64,000 nt of DNA from Actinomadura opuntiae (GTDB lineage Bacteria > Actinomycetota > Actinomycetes > Streptosporangiales > Streptosporangiaceae). Positions 26,980 through 35,829 of the stretch are shown here, in pieces. The notes beneath the pieces were generated by a model that saw only the letters and a list, made by a program, of their open reading frames with translations, ran no database searches and had not been told where the DNA came from. The stretch covers positions 124,001-188,000 of the forward strand of contig NZ_JASNWF010000018.1 of NCBI RefSeq assembly GCF_030283205.1, written 5' to 3'. Both the position numbers and the translations under genes were made by a program. Positions within the stretch are counted from its first letter, which is position 1. Every line of letters starts with the position of its first letter.

Positions 26980-27809
26980 CGGGCGCCTTTCTCGCACTCG
27001 CGTCAGCGCTCTGTTACGGCATCGCCGATGTGACCGGCGGCCTGTTGTCGCGGCGAGCGGATTTCCGCACGGTCGCATTCCTCGGCCAAGTGGGCGGGCT
27101 GGTCTGCGCCGTCGCGGTCGCTTTCGCCGTCCCGGTGCGGGAATTGTCGTGGCAGGACGTCGCGTGGGGCGCCCTGTCCGGAATCGGGACGGGAATCGCC
27201 ATGGTGTTCCTGTACCGGGGCATCGGCCAGGGGACCATGAGCGTGGTCGTCCCCGTCAGCGCGGTCGGCGGAGTCGCGCTCCCCGTCCTGGTGGGCGTGG
27301 CGTTCCTCGGCGACCGGCCGTCCCTCACCGCCTGGACGGGGATCGCGGTGGTGCTGCCCGCCCTGTGGCTGGTCTCCCGGTCGCGGTCGGACGAGCGGGA
27401 CCGGGTCCGGTCGGCCCTCGTCAACGGGCTGGTGGCGAGCGCCGGGATCGGCGTGCAGTACCTGGCGCTCGCGCAGGCCGGGCACGACGCGGGCCTGTGG
27501 CCGGTCGCGGCCGGACGCCTCGCGGCCGTCGTGGCGATCGCGCCGATGGCGCGCGCCCGCACGCTCCCCGGCATGCGGACGCAGCTCGGGGCGCTCGCGA
27601 CCGGCGCCGTCGCGGCGGCGGCGCTCGCGTTCTACCTCCTCGCCACCCGCCAGCAGCTCGTCGTCATCGCGGTGGTGCTGTCGTCGCTGTACCCGGTGGT
27701 GCCGGTGTTGTGGGGCGTCACCGCGCTGCGCGAACGGCTGTCGGCCGGGCAGGTGGCCGGGCTGGTCGCCGCCGCGGCGGCCGTGCTGCTCCTCACACTC
27801 CCGCACTAG
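26976..27809 (+). CDS. EamA/DMT family transporter
   Basis: A 277-residue membrane protein with about ten hydrophobic helices in two EamA-like halves. It begins GAFLALASALCYGIADVTGG and ends with a helix AGLVAAAAAVLLLTLPH. The GTG at 26976 overlaps the MarR stop. Proteins of this superfamily export metabolites or metals. Pairing with a Cys-rich MarR regulator suggests export of the compound or stress it senses, but the substrate is unknown. Confidence 0.8.
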   Translation: MTGAFLALASALCYGIADVTGGLLSRRADFRTVAFLGQVGGLVCAVAVAFAVPVRELSWQDVAWGALSGIGTGIAMVFLYRGIGQGTMSVVVPVSAVGGVALPVLVGVAFLGDRPSLTAWTGIAVVLPALWLVSRSRSDERDRVRSALVNGLVASAGIGVQYLALAQAGHDAGLWPVAAGRLAAVVAIAPMARARTLPGMRTQLGALATGAVAAAALAFYLLATRQQLVVIAVVLSSLYPVVPVLWGVTALRERLSAGQVAGLVAAAAAVLLLTLPH

Positions 27810-28011
27810 GCGGCACTTCCGCGAAAAACGACAAAGCGCCACCGCGTTTCTTGTGCCGTTCTGCCCAAAACAGGTTAGCTTTGTCTTCCGCTGCGCGAAA
27901 TCAATCCGCTGCGCACCAAACCGGAGTGCGGCTTGTCACTCCTGTGAGTGTCGCAGGTGCCCAGGGATATCTAGCCTGGCGGCCCGGGTGTCCGCTCATG
28001 GAGGTGACACT

Positions 28012-29310
28012 TTGACGGAGCTGCACGAAGGGTCCGCCGAAACAGACGATCTGTCGGCCCAGCCCTGGCGCGACATCCCGCGCGAGGAGGCGCGGTGGAT
28101 GCGCCCGCACCTTCCGGATCTGGTCGAGACCATGGTGGAGGGGGTGCTGCGGAACGTCCCCGAGTACGGCCGGCCGGACGATCCCGTCTACACCGAGGTG
28201 ATCCGGGACGCGGTGGCGCAGGGCATGGGCCACTTCGTGCAGATGATCGCCGACCCCGACACCCCGTGGCGGGAGGTCCACCAGCTCTTCTTCGACATCG
28301 GCTACGGCGAGGCCGTCGAGGGGCGCAGCCTGGAGCACCTGCAGAACGCGCTGCGCGTCGCGTCCCGGACCGCCTGGCGGTACCTGTCGCGGGAGGCCGA
28401 CCGGCTGAAGAAGCCGCGCGAGCTGGCGATCGCGCTGACCGAGGTGAACTTCGCCTACCTGGACCTGCTCGCCTCGGCCGCCGCGCAGGGGTACGCGCGG
28501 GCCCGGGAGAAGGCGGCCGGCGAGCGGGAGCAGCGCCGCGCCCGGCTGCTCGGCCTGCTGCTGTCGGCCCCGCCGGCGCCGCACGACGTCATCGTGGAGC
28601 AGGCCGGGCTGGCGGGCTGGCCGCTGCCGGAGCGGATCGCGATGATCGTGCTGGAGCCGCGCCCCGGCACCGGCGGCGAGGGCCCGGCGGGGCTGCCGCC
28701 GTTCCTGCTGAGCGGCGTCGACCGGGGCCGCCCCTGCCTGGTGATGCCCGACCCGGACCGGCCCGGCGGGCCCGACCGGCTCACCGCCACGATCGCCGGC
28801 TGGACCGGCGCGATCGGCCCGTCCGTGCCGCTGGAGCAGGCCGGGGTGTCGCTGCACTGGGCGCACCGGACGCTCGACCTGATGGCCGCCGGGCGGCTCG
28901 GCGGCGCGGAGAACCCCGCCGGCTCGCCCGACCGGCCGTCCGGGCGGCACAAGCGGGGCGGCGCGGCGGCCGGACGGCTCGTCCGCGCGGACCGGCACCT
29001 GCCCGAATTACTGCTCCAGGAGGGCTGGACGCTGGCCGAGGCGACGGCGCGGCGCCGGCTCGCGCCGCTCACCGAGCTCGGCCCGCACCGCGGCGGCCGG
29101 CTGGCGATGACGATGCTGGAGTGCCTCAAGCACGGCTTCAACGCCACCGACGCCGCCGAGGCGCTGTGCGTGCACCCGCAGACGGTCCGGTACCGGCTCG
29201 CGCAGCTCCACGACCTGTTCGACTACGACATCGAGGACCCGGCACTGCGGCTTGAGCTGATGCTGCTGCTCCCCGTCTGGCTGCGGGACGCCGCCGACGG
29301 GGAGCAGTAG
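28012..29310 (+). CDS. PucR family transcriptional regulator
   Basis: A 432-residue protein with an N-terminal helical sensor region (residues about 20-165, like RsbR-type or DUF-type sensors in PucR proteins), a GGDEF-like degenerate middle part and a C-terminal PucR HTH. That HTH (about 375-425) reads LKHGFNATDAAEALCVHPQT followed by VRYRLAQLHDLFDYD. The start is a TTG at 28012, 5 bp after a perfect GGAGGTGA. The ATG at 27999 directly upstream opens only five codons. It is convergent with the FAAL gene (18-bp gap). PucR-type proteins beside desaturase genes often regulate them; that link is inferred. Confidence 0.85.
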   Translation: MTELHEGSAETDDLSAQPWRDIPREEARWMRPHLPDLVETMVEGVLRNVPEYGRPDDPVYTEVIRDAVAQGMGHFVQMIADPDTPWREVHQLFFDIGYGEAVEGRSLEHLQNALRVASRTAWRYLSREADRLKKPRELAIALTEVNFAYLDLLASAAAQGYARAREKAAGEREQRRARLLGLLLSAPPAPHDVIVEQAGLAGWPLPERIAMIVLEPRPGTGGEGPAGLPPFLLSGVDRGRPCLVMPDPDRPGGPDRLTATIAGWTGAIGPSVPLEQAGVSLHWAHRTLDLMAAGRLGGAENPAGSPDRPSGRHKRGGAAAGRLVRADRHLPELLLQEGWTLAEATARRRLAPLTELGPHRGGRLAMTMLECLKHGFNATDAAEALCVHPQTVRYRLAQLHDLFDYDIEDPALRLELMLLLPVWLRDAADGEQ

Positions 29311-29328
29311 AGGTACCGGACCGGGCGG

Positions 29329-31089
29329 CTACTCCTCCCGGGCGGGGACGGTCACGTACGGCAGGGTGCGGTCGAGATAGGCCTGCCGGCACGCCGACCG
29401 GGCGATCTTGCCGCTGCTGGTGCGCGGGATCCCGCCCGGCTCGATCAGCACGAAGTCGTGCACGCGCAGGTCGTGCTGCTGCTTGACGGCGGTCCGCACG
29501 GCCTGCGCGACCTCGTCGACGTCCAGCAGCGCGATCGGCACCCGGCGGTTCCGCTCGGCCACCACGACCAGGCCCTCGGTGTCGCCGGTGTCCACCGACA
29601 CCGCCGCGGTGTACTCGCGGCGGATGCCCTTGTGCGCGTTGGACACGGTGAACTCGATGTCCTGCGGGTAGTGGTTGCGGCCGTCGACGATGACCAGGTC
29701 CTTGATCCGGCCGGTGACGAACAGCTCGCCGCCGTGCAGGACGCCGAGGTCGCCGGTGCGCAGCCACGGGCCGCGCGGCAGCCCGCCGATGTCGCCGGAC
29801 AGCTCGGCCTCGAAGGTCTCCTTGGTCGCCTCGGGACGCCCCCAGTAGCCCGCGGCGACGTTCGGACCGTGCACCCAGATCTCGCCGACCGCCCCGTCCG
29901 GCTTCCGCTCTCCGGTCTCGGAGTCGACGATGATCGTGTGCTGGCCGTAGGACGTGCCGCACGCGATCAGCTGGATCGCGCCGGGCGCGTCGGCGTCGCA
30001 CGGCTCGGCGGTGCCGCGGCGCAGCGCCTCGTGGTCGAACGCGGCGCGCGTCGGCTTGCGGAACCGCGACGACGCCGACACGTACACGGTCGCCTCGGCG
30101 AGCCCGTACGCGCACACCTGCGCCTCGGGCTTCAGCCCGCAGTCCTTGAACGCCTCGTAGAAGCCGGTGAGGGTGCTCTCCCGGATCGGCTCGGCGCCGT
30201 TCATGAACACCTGCACGCCGCTGAGGTCGAGCTTCGCCTTCTCCTCCTCGGTGACCTGCGCGGTCAGGTACTCGTAGGCGAAGTTCGGGCCGCCGGTGAA
30301 CGCGTGCTTCTGCGCGCTGAGCAGCTCCAGCCACCGCACGGGCCGCATCACGAACGCCACCGGGTCCATGATCACGCCGGGGTTGCCGTAGACGAGCGGC
30401 AGCGCGACCGTGGTGACCAGGCCCATGTCGTGGAACACCGGCAGCCAGTTCACGCCGGACGACTCGCGCGGGATGCCCTCGAACGTCCGCCACAGCTGCT
30501 CGGCGTTGGTGGCGAAGTTCCCGTGCGTGATGATCACGCCGGCCGGGGTGCGGGTCGACCCGGACGTGTACTGCAGGTAGGCGACGTCGTCGGGGTCGAT
30601 CGGCTCCGGCGTCCAGTCGAGCGCGCCGTCCACCTCGTCCGCGACGATGACCTCGGCGGGCTCGCGGACGCCGTCGCCGGCCAGGAACGTGCGGACGGCC
30701 GGCAGCGACGCGCTCGTGGTGATGACGACGTCCGGCTCGGCGTCCTGGTAGACGGCCAGCAGCCGGTCGCCGTGGCCGGGCAGGTCCGGCGAGAACAGCG
30801 GGACGCCGATGACGCGGGCGTACATCGCGCCGAGGAACCCGGTGACGTAGTGCAGGTCCTGCGGGGCGAGCAGCGCGACGCGCCGTCCCGGCGAGGTGGC
30901 GCGCCGGATCGCGGCGGCGATCGCGCGCGAGCGCCGGTCCAGCTCCCCCCAGGTGACGTCGGTGGCGACGCCGTCCGGGTCGGTCATGTAGTCCATGAAG
31001 GTGTAGGCGCGGTCGTCGGGGAAGTCCTTGGCGAACCGGGCGAGCCGCTCGATCAGGGGGGTGCGGTCGAGCGCGGGGAGGTCGGTCAT
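29329..31089 (-). CDS. Fatty acyl-AMP ligase (FAAL)
   Basis: A 586-residue adenylate-forming enzyme. Core motifs are YLQYTSGSTRTPAGVIITHG (A3), NWLPVFHDMGLVTTVALPLV, VCAYGLAEATVYVSA (A5), WLRTGDLG (A7) and GRIKDLVIVDGRNHYPQDIE (A8), with the conserved Lys near the C-terminus in RTSSGKIARSACR. The HDMGL and NHYPQDIE segments are characteristic of FadD32-like FAALs, which stop at the acyl-adenylate instead of making acyl-CoA. The ATG at 31089 follows CAGGAG. It lies 32 bp after the desaturase stop, so the desaturase product is a plausible substrate. No PKS or NRPS partner is in the window. Confidence 0.9.
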   Translation of the reverse strand: MTDLPALDRTPLIERLARFAKDFPDDRAYTFMDYMTDPDGVATDVTWGELDRRSRAIAAAIRRATSPGRRVALLAPQDLHYVTGFLGAMYARVIGVPLFSPDLPGHGDRLLAVYQDAEPDVVITTSASLPAVRTFLAGDGVREPAEVIVADEVDGALDWTPEPIDPDDVAYLQYTSGSTRTPAGVIITHGNFATNAEQLWRTFEGIPRESSGVNWLPVFHDMGLVTTVALPLVYGNPGVIMDPVAFVMRPVRWLELLSAQKHAFTGGPNFAYEYLTAQVTEEEKAKLDLSGVQVFMNGAEPIRESTLTGFYEAFKDCGLKPEAQVCAYGLAEATVYVSASSRFRKPTRAAFDHEALRRGTAEPCDADAPGAIQLIACGTSYGQHTIIVDSETGERKPDGAVGEIWVHGPNVAAGYWGRPEATKETFEAELSGDIGGLPRGPWLRTGDLGVLHGGELFVTGRIKDLVIVDGRNHYPQDIEFTVSNAHKGIRREYTAAVSVDTGDTEGLVVVAERNRRVPIALLDVDEVAQAVRTAVKQQHDLRVHDFVLIEPGGIPRTSSGKIARSACRQAYLDRTLPYVTVPAREE

Positions 31090-31121
31090 GCTCACAAAGC
31101 TCCTGGTACGGGAGGGACGAG

Positions 31122-32114
31122 TCAGGAGGAGACGGCGTCGGCGGCGGCCGGTTCGGGGGCGGGTTCGCCGCGCCGGACGCGGCGGCCCTCGAGGCGCTCG
31201 TAGTCGGGCCAGCGGACGTCCCAGACCCAGCCGAGCCTCTCGAAGAGCCAGATGACGCGGGCGCTGATGTCGATCTGGCCCTTCAGCACCCCGTGCCGGG
31301 CGCAGGTCGGGTCGGCGTGGTGCAGGTTGTGCCAGGACTCCCCGAACGACGGGATGGCCAGCCACCACACGTTGCGGGCCTTGTCGCGGGTCCGGAAGTC
31401 CTCCTTGCCGAACACGTGGCAGATGGAGTTGATGGAGAACGTGACGTGCTCGCCGACGAACACCCGCATGAGGCCGGCCCAGAACAGCGCGGTGACCGCG
31501 CCGTGCCAGGACCAGGTGAGCAGCGCGCCGAGCCCCAGGGGGACCAGGAACGTCGACAGCACGATCACCGCGTAGACGGGGTCGAGCGACAGGAACCGGA
31601 TGTCCCGGTCCCTCAGCAGGTCGGGCGCGTACTTGCTGCGGGACGTGCGGTCCTTGCTGAACAGCCAGCCGATGTGCGCGTGGTACAGCCCCTTGGTGAG
31701 GCCCCACACGCCCGGCCCGTACGCCCAGGGCGAGTGGGGGTCGCCCTCCTGGTCGGAGTACTTGTGGTGGCGGCGGTGGTCGGCGACCCACCGGACGACC
31801 GAGCCCTGCATGGCCTGGCCGCCCAGGATGGCGAGCGCGATCCGCAGCCACCGCTTGGCCTTGAACCCGCCGTGGGTGAAGTGCCGGTGGTAGCCGACCG
31901 TGATCCCGAGCGCGTTGAGCGGGTACAGGAAGGCGAAGATCGCGATGTCGGTCCAGCCGATCCCCCAGCCCCACAGGAAGGGGACGGCCGCCAGCACCCC
32001 GATGATCGGCGCGGCCACGAACACCACGACCGCGATGCGCTCGGGCAGCGGAACGGTTCCGGAAATGTCCGGCTGCGGGGCTTTGCGGCCGACGTCGGCG
32101 ACACCCGCTGTCAT
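31122..32114 (-). CDS. Acyl-CoA delta-9-type fatty acid desaturase
   Basis: A 330-residue integral-membrane di-iron desaturase. The three histidine boxes are HRHFTH (76-81), HRRHH (113-117) and HNLHH (262-266), with the additional metal-site His in SINSICH. Four hydrophobic helices flank the boxes in the usual arrangement. It resembles mycobacterial DesA3-type stearoyl-CoA desaturases. The ATG at 32114 follows AAGGAG. It sits between the lipase and FAAL genes on the same strand with gaps of 67 and 32 bp, consistent with one operon. Confidence 0.92.
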   Translation of the reverse strand: MTAGVADVGRKAPQPDISGTVPLPERIAVVVFVAAPIIGVLAAVPFLWGWGIGWTDIAIFAFLYPLNALGITVGYHRHFTHGGFKAKRWLRIALAILGGQAMQGSVVRWVADHRRHHKYSDQEGDPHSPWAYGPGVWGLTKGLYHAHIGWLFSKDRTSRSKYAPDLLRDRDIRFLSLDPVYAVIVLSTFLVPLGLGALLTWSWHGAVTALFWAGLMRVFVGEHVTFSINSICHVFGKEDFRTRDKARNVWWLAIPSFGESWHNLHHADPTCARHGVLKGQIDISARVIWLFERLGWVWDVRWPDYERLEGRRVRRGEPAPEPAAADAVSS

Positions 32115-32181
32115 TGCGGACTCCTTGAACTCAGCGAAGAACGTGTGGGATGGGGACGGGGAGCGCGGGCGGGGCGGCGGT

Positions 32182-33459
32182 TCAGCAGTTGCCCTGGGCG
32201 GGCTTGCCGGCGAACCGGTCGCCGAGGAAGTTGGTCACGTCCCCGGCGGCGCCCCAGTCGGTGGACAGGTGCTCGGTCGGGTAGGTGTTCTTCCAGGTCG
32301 TGTTGATGCCGGCCTTGCAGTAGGCCTCGTGGGTGCCGTCCTCGGTCTCGTGCGGGATGATCTCCTCCAGCCAGCCGCGGTACTGGAACACCGGGAAGCC
32401 GATCCTGTACTTGGCGGTCGAGGACGCCGGGCCGATGTCGACGCCGAGCTTCTGCCGGTCGACGATGTCGCCCCAGCTCGTCCCGTCCGGGCCCTTGAGC
32501 GCGTAGATCTGGTCGAGGGACAGGCCCTGCTTGGAGAAGTTCTCGACCTTCGCGCCGAGGAACACCGCGAGCGTCCCGTACAGGCAGTTGGCCTTGACGT
32601 CCTTGATCGCCTGGGCGCCCTTGTCGTTCATCAGGTCGTCGAACGGCATCTCCGGGTAGGCGGCGTGCAGGCCGACCAGCGCGTCGGCGAGGAACCCGGC
32701 GAACAGGCTGCCGTTCAGCTGCTTGGCGGTCAGCTTGAGGTCGCCGGGCACGCCGCCCGCCGCCGCGCCGACCACGTTCAGCTCCGGCGCGTACGACGCG
32801 GCGAGCTGCGCGCCCCACAGCGCGGCGGCGCCGCCCTCGGAGTAGCCGGAGATGCCGACCTTGCCGTCCGCCTTGAGCGTCCCGCCGGGGACCTGGCGGG
32901 ACGTGCGGACGATGTCGAGCAGCGCGTGCCCGGCGTTCGCGCCGATCATGTAGGTGTGCACCTGGCCGTCGAGGTAGCCGACGCCGTCGGTGGCGGCGAC
33001 CGCGTACCCGGCCTTCAGCATCAGCTGCAGGTTGCCGCCCTCGTACATGTCGACGTACTGGCCGGCGAGCTGCTTGGAGAACGCGCACTGCGGGCCGGAG
33101 CCGAGGGTGCCGGGGTTGAAGGCGACCGTCGGGCGCGACCCGCCGCCCTTCCACTCGGCGTCCGGGACGGCGACCGTGCCGGACACGGCGATCTTCTGCC
33201 CCTTGGCGTCGGTCGAGACGTACCTGACCTTCCAGGCGTGCATCGGCACGTCGCCGGGGATGTTGGTCAGCTTCGCCGGACGGCAGGCGAGCAGGTCGCC
33301 CGGGTTCCCGGTCACCGTGCCGGAGGGCGCCGCGTAGATCTGCGCGTCCGTCGCGTCGCAGCCCGGCGGCGCGGCCTCGGCCTGCGCCGCGGGGAGCACC
33401 GCGGGCACGGCCAGGGCGGCCCCCAGCGCCGCGGTGGTGAACAGGGTCCGAAGTCGCAT
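32182..33459 (-). CDS. Secreted lipase (LIP family)
   Basis: A 425-residue exported lipase. A Sec signal peptide is clear (RLRTLFTTAALGAALAVPAV, cleavage near AEAA). The nucleophile is in GISGYSEGGAAALWGAQLA, and the catalytic His is probably in the C-terminal EHLSTDWG. Paired cysteines (CDATDAQ, LACRP, PQCAF, KANCL, EAYCK, GNC) suit disulfides of an exported enzyme. It matches the PF03583-type secretory lipases common in actinomycetes. The ATG at 33459 has a weak site (GAGTGAGG). It is the first gene of a probable lipase-desaturase-FAAL transcript. Confidence 0.88.
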   Translation of the reverse strand: MRLRTLFTTAALGAALAVPAVLPAAQAEAAPPGCDATDAQIYAAPSGTVTGNPGDLLACRPAKLTNIPGDVPMHAWKVRYVSTDAKGQKIAVSGTVAVPDAEWKGGGSRPTVAFNPGTLGSGPQCAFSKQLAGQYVDMYEGGNLQLMLKAGYAVAATDGVGYLDGQVHTYMIGANAGHALLDIVRTSRQVPGGTLKADGKVGISGYSEGGAAALWGAQLAASYAPELNVVGAAAGGVPGDLKLTAKQLNGSLFAGFLADALVGLHAAYPEMPFDDLMNDKGAQAIKDVKANCLYGTLAVFLGAKVENFSKQGLSLDQIYALKGPDGTSWGDIVDRQKLGVDIGPASSTAKYRIGFPVFQYRGWLEEIIPHETEDGTHEAYCKAGINTTWKNTYPTEHLSTDWGAAGDVTNFLGDRFAGKPAQGNC

Positions 33460-33704
33460 TCCTCACTCCAGGGGTGGGTCCGGAAAGTGAATGCTGCCGA
33501 CTGTCCCCCACGGGCGCCGCGCCGTGGAATGAACTCGCCTCACAGGCTCGGGCGCGCCGATTAGCAACCAAGTCAAAAACCGCGTGCCCGGAGGGAGCGG
33601 ACGGACGGCCCGCCGCGGACGAGAGGGGACAAGCCATTGCAAATTGGTGGAGTCTTCATTAACGGTTCGCCGGTGCGGGGCGGCCGGGCCGTACCGTCCC
33701 GCGC

Positions 33705-35408
33705 ATGCGCCGAACAGCAGCAGCACTCGCGGCCGTCCTGGCCGCCGGCATGACCGTGAGCACGGCCGCCGGCGTCGGGACGGCCGGCGCGGCGGAGCCG
33801 GAGACCTGCGGCTCCCCCGCCACCCACCAGATCGCCGAGGTGCAGGGCACCGGCGGCACCTCGCCCCTGCGCGGGCAGACCGTCCGCGTCGAGGGCGTCG
33901 TCACCGGCGACTTCCAGCGCGCCGACCAGCTCAAGGGCTTCTTCGTCCAGGACCCGACGCCGGACGACGACCCGCGCACCTCCGACGGGCTCTTCGTCTA
34001 CTCCACCCAGGACGTGCAGCCGGGCGACCGCGTCCTCGTCACCGGCAAGGCCGCCGAGTACAACGGGCTCACCGAACTGTCGCCGGTCACCGCGGTCGAC
34101 GTGTGCGGCCGGGGCAAGGTGCGGCCCGACAACGTGCGGCTGCCGCTGGAGGACGGCGCGAACCTCGAACAGTACGAGGGCGTCCTGCTGCGCTTCCCGC
34201 AGAAGCTCACCGCCACCGAGACCTACCAGCTCGGCCGCTACGGCCAGATCACCGTCTCCGCCGGCGGCCGCCTCTTCCAACCCACTGATGGGCACGGCTC
34301 GACGCAGGCCGAGAACGACGCGCGGCAGCTCCTCGTGGACGACGGGTCGAACGTGCAGGACCCGGCGACGATCCCCTACACCGACCCGCGCGTCCTGAGG
34401 ATCGGCGACACCACGTCCGGGCTCACCGGCGTGCTCACCTACCAGTTCGGCGCCTACGCGCTGCAGCCGACCAGGTCGGCGCACTTCGCCAACGACAACC
34501 CGCAGCCGAAGAAGCCGCAGCCGGTCGGCGGCGACGTCCGCGTGGCGAGCTTCAACACGCTCAACTGGTTCACCACGCTGAACCTGCGCGGCGCGAACAC
34601 CGCCGAGGAGCGCGAGCGGCAGCTCGCCAAGCTGGTCGCCGCGCTCAAGGGTCTGAACCCGGACGTCGCCGGGCTGATGGAGGTCGAGAACAACGGCGAC
34701 ACCGGCGCGCTGAAGACGCTGGTCGACCGGCTGAACGAGGAGGTCGGCGCCGGGACCTACTCCTGGGTCGAGAACCCGGACCCGGGCACCGACGCGATCC
34801 ACGTCGCGATCATCTACAAGCCGGCGAAGGTGACGCCGGTCGGCGCCGCGCACTCCTCCGACCAGGCGGTGTTCGAGCGCCCGCCGCTCGTCCAGGCGTT
34901 CCGGCCGGCGGGCGGCGGCGCGACGTTCACGCTGATCGTCAACCACTTCAAGTCCAAGGGCTGCACCGGCGCGACCGGCGCCGACACCGACCAGGGCGAC
35001 GGGCAGGGCTGCTTCAACGCCCGCCGCGTCACGCAGGCGGAGGCCGTCGCCGAGCTCGCCGCCCGCGAGGAGAACCCGCTGGTCATCGGCGACCTCAACA
35101 GCTACACCGCCGAGGACCCGATCAAGGTGCTGACCGGCGCCGGGCTGGCCGGGCAGACCGAGCGGTTCGTCCGGCCCGAGCAGCGCTACTCCTACGTCTT
35201 CGACGGCATGTCCGGCGAGCTCGACCACGCGCTGGCGGGCGCGGCGCTGTCGCGGCGGGTGACGGGCGCGACGATCTGGCACGTCAACAGCGACGAGCCG
35301 ACGTTCCTCGACTACAACACCGAGTACACCCAGCCGCGCTTCTACCGGCCGGACGCGTTCCGCTCGTCCGATCACGACCCCGTCCTGATCGGCCTGCGCC
35401 TGCGCTGA
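33705..35408 (+). CDS. Secreted endonuclease/exonuclease/phosphatase-family nuclease (ExeM/NucH-like)
   Basis: A 567-residue exported protein. The signal peptide is residues 1-29. Residues 40-190 form an OB-fold domain (LRGQTVRVEGVVTGDFQ), as in extracellular DNases of the ExeM/NucH group. Residues 275-567 form the EEP nuclease: RVASFNTLNWF, GLMEVENNGD, LVIGDLNSYTAEDP and the catalytic His in RSSDHDPVLIGL. No sortase motif or membrane anchor follows. It is divergent from the lipase gene, and a hairpin at 35416-35452 terminates it. Role: scavenging extracellular DNA for phosphate and nucleosides, inferred from family. Confidence 0.9.
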   Translation: MRRTAAALAAVLAAGMTVSTAAGVGTAGAAEPETCGSPATHQIAEVQGTGGTSPLRGQTVRVEGVVTGDFQRADQLKGFFVQDPTPDDDPRTSDGLFVYSTQDVQPGDRVLVTGKAAEYNGLTELSPVTAVDVCGRGKVRPDNVRLPLEDGANLEQYEGVLLRFPQKLTATETYQLGRYGQITVSAGGRLFQPTDGHGSTQAENDARQLLVDDGSNVQDPATIPYTDPRVLRIGDTTSGLTGVLTYQFGAYALQPTRSAHFANDNPQPKKPQPVGGDVRVASFNTLNWFTTLNLRGANTAEERERQLAKLVAALKGLNPDVAGLMEVENNGDTGALKTLVDRLNEEVGAGTYSWVENPDPGTDAIHVAIIYKPAKVTPVGAAHSSDQAVFERPPLVQAFRPAGGGATFTLIVNHFKSKGCTGATGADTDQGDGQGCFNARRVTQAEAVAELAAREENPLVIGDLNSYTAEDPIKVLTGAGLAGQTERFVRPEQRYSYVFDGMSGELDHALAGAALSRRVTGATIWHVNSDEPTFLDYNTEYTQPRFYRPDAFRSSDHDPVLIGLRLR

Positions 35409-35415
35409 GTCCCGC

Positions 35416-35452
35416 GGGGCCCGGGCGTGCGGAAACGTGACGTCCGGGCCCC
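35416..35452 (+). terminator. Hairpin terminator after the nuclease gene
   Basis: GGGGCCCGG (35416-35424) pairs with CCGGGCCCC (35444-35452) across a 19-base loop whose ends can pair further. It begins 8 bp after the nuclease stop and directly abuts the next promoter. Confidence 0.65.
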
Positions 35453-35480
35453 TTGCGCCGCCGCTCACCGAGCGTATGAT
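35453..35480 (+). promoter_or_regulatory. Promoter of small membrane protein gene
   Basis: TTGCGC (35453-35458) and TATGAT (35475-35480) are 16 bp apart, giving a predicted start near 35487. This places the transcription start after the upstream ATG at 35475 and supports the ATG at 35512 as the real start codon. Confidence 0.55.
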
Positions 35481-35511
35481 CCAGGTCACTTTCCTAGTGA
35501 TCGGTGCGCTC

Positions 35512-35790
35512 ATGAACGAAGCAGCCCCCCGTCTGGCGTTCGGCATCGGCCCCGACGGGACGTACACGCGCGGCGGGCAGACGGCCGCGTTCATCCTCGG
35601 CCTGCTCACCATGTTCGCGTTCCTGCCGCTGCTCATCGTCGGCGCGATGCTCTACGGCAGGGCGGAGGAGACCTTCCCGGCGGACGCCGACCGGGCGCGG
35701 CGGCTCGCGAACTGGTCGTGGATCAGCATCACCGCCCCCGTCGCGATCGGGATCGTCCTCGGCGTGGTGGTGGCGGCGCTGCGGCTCTGA
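35512..35790 (+). CDS. Small two-helix membrane protein
   Basis: A 92-residue protein with two hydrophobic segments, TAAFILGLLTMFAFLPLLIV and WISITAPVAIGIVLGVVVAA, separated by a short polar loop with an RARR cluster. I chose the ATG at 35512 because the promoter at 35453-35480 excludes starts before about 35487; the open frame extends back to 35437. The N-terminus MNEAAPRLAFGIGPDGTYTR is soluble. No family recognised. The LLM gene starts 39 bp later on the same strand. Confidence 0.6.
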   Translation: MNEAAPRLAFGIGPDGTYTRGGQTAAFILGLLTMFAFLPLLIVGAMLYGRAEETFPADADRARRLANWSWISITAPVAIGIVLGVVVAALRL

Positions 35791-35829
35791 CCGGGAAGAC
35801 GGCGGGGCCCGGGCGGGTTTGCACTGTCT

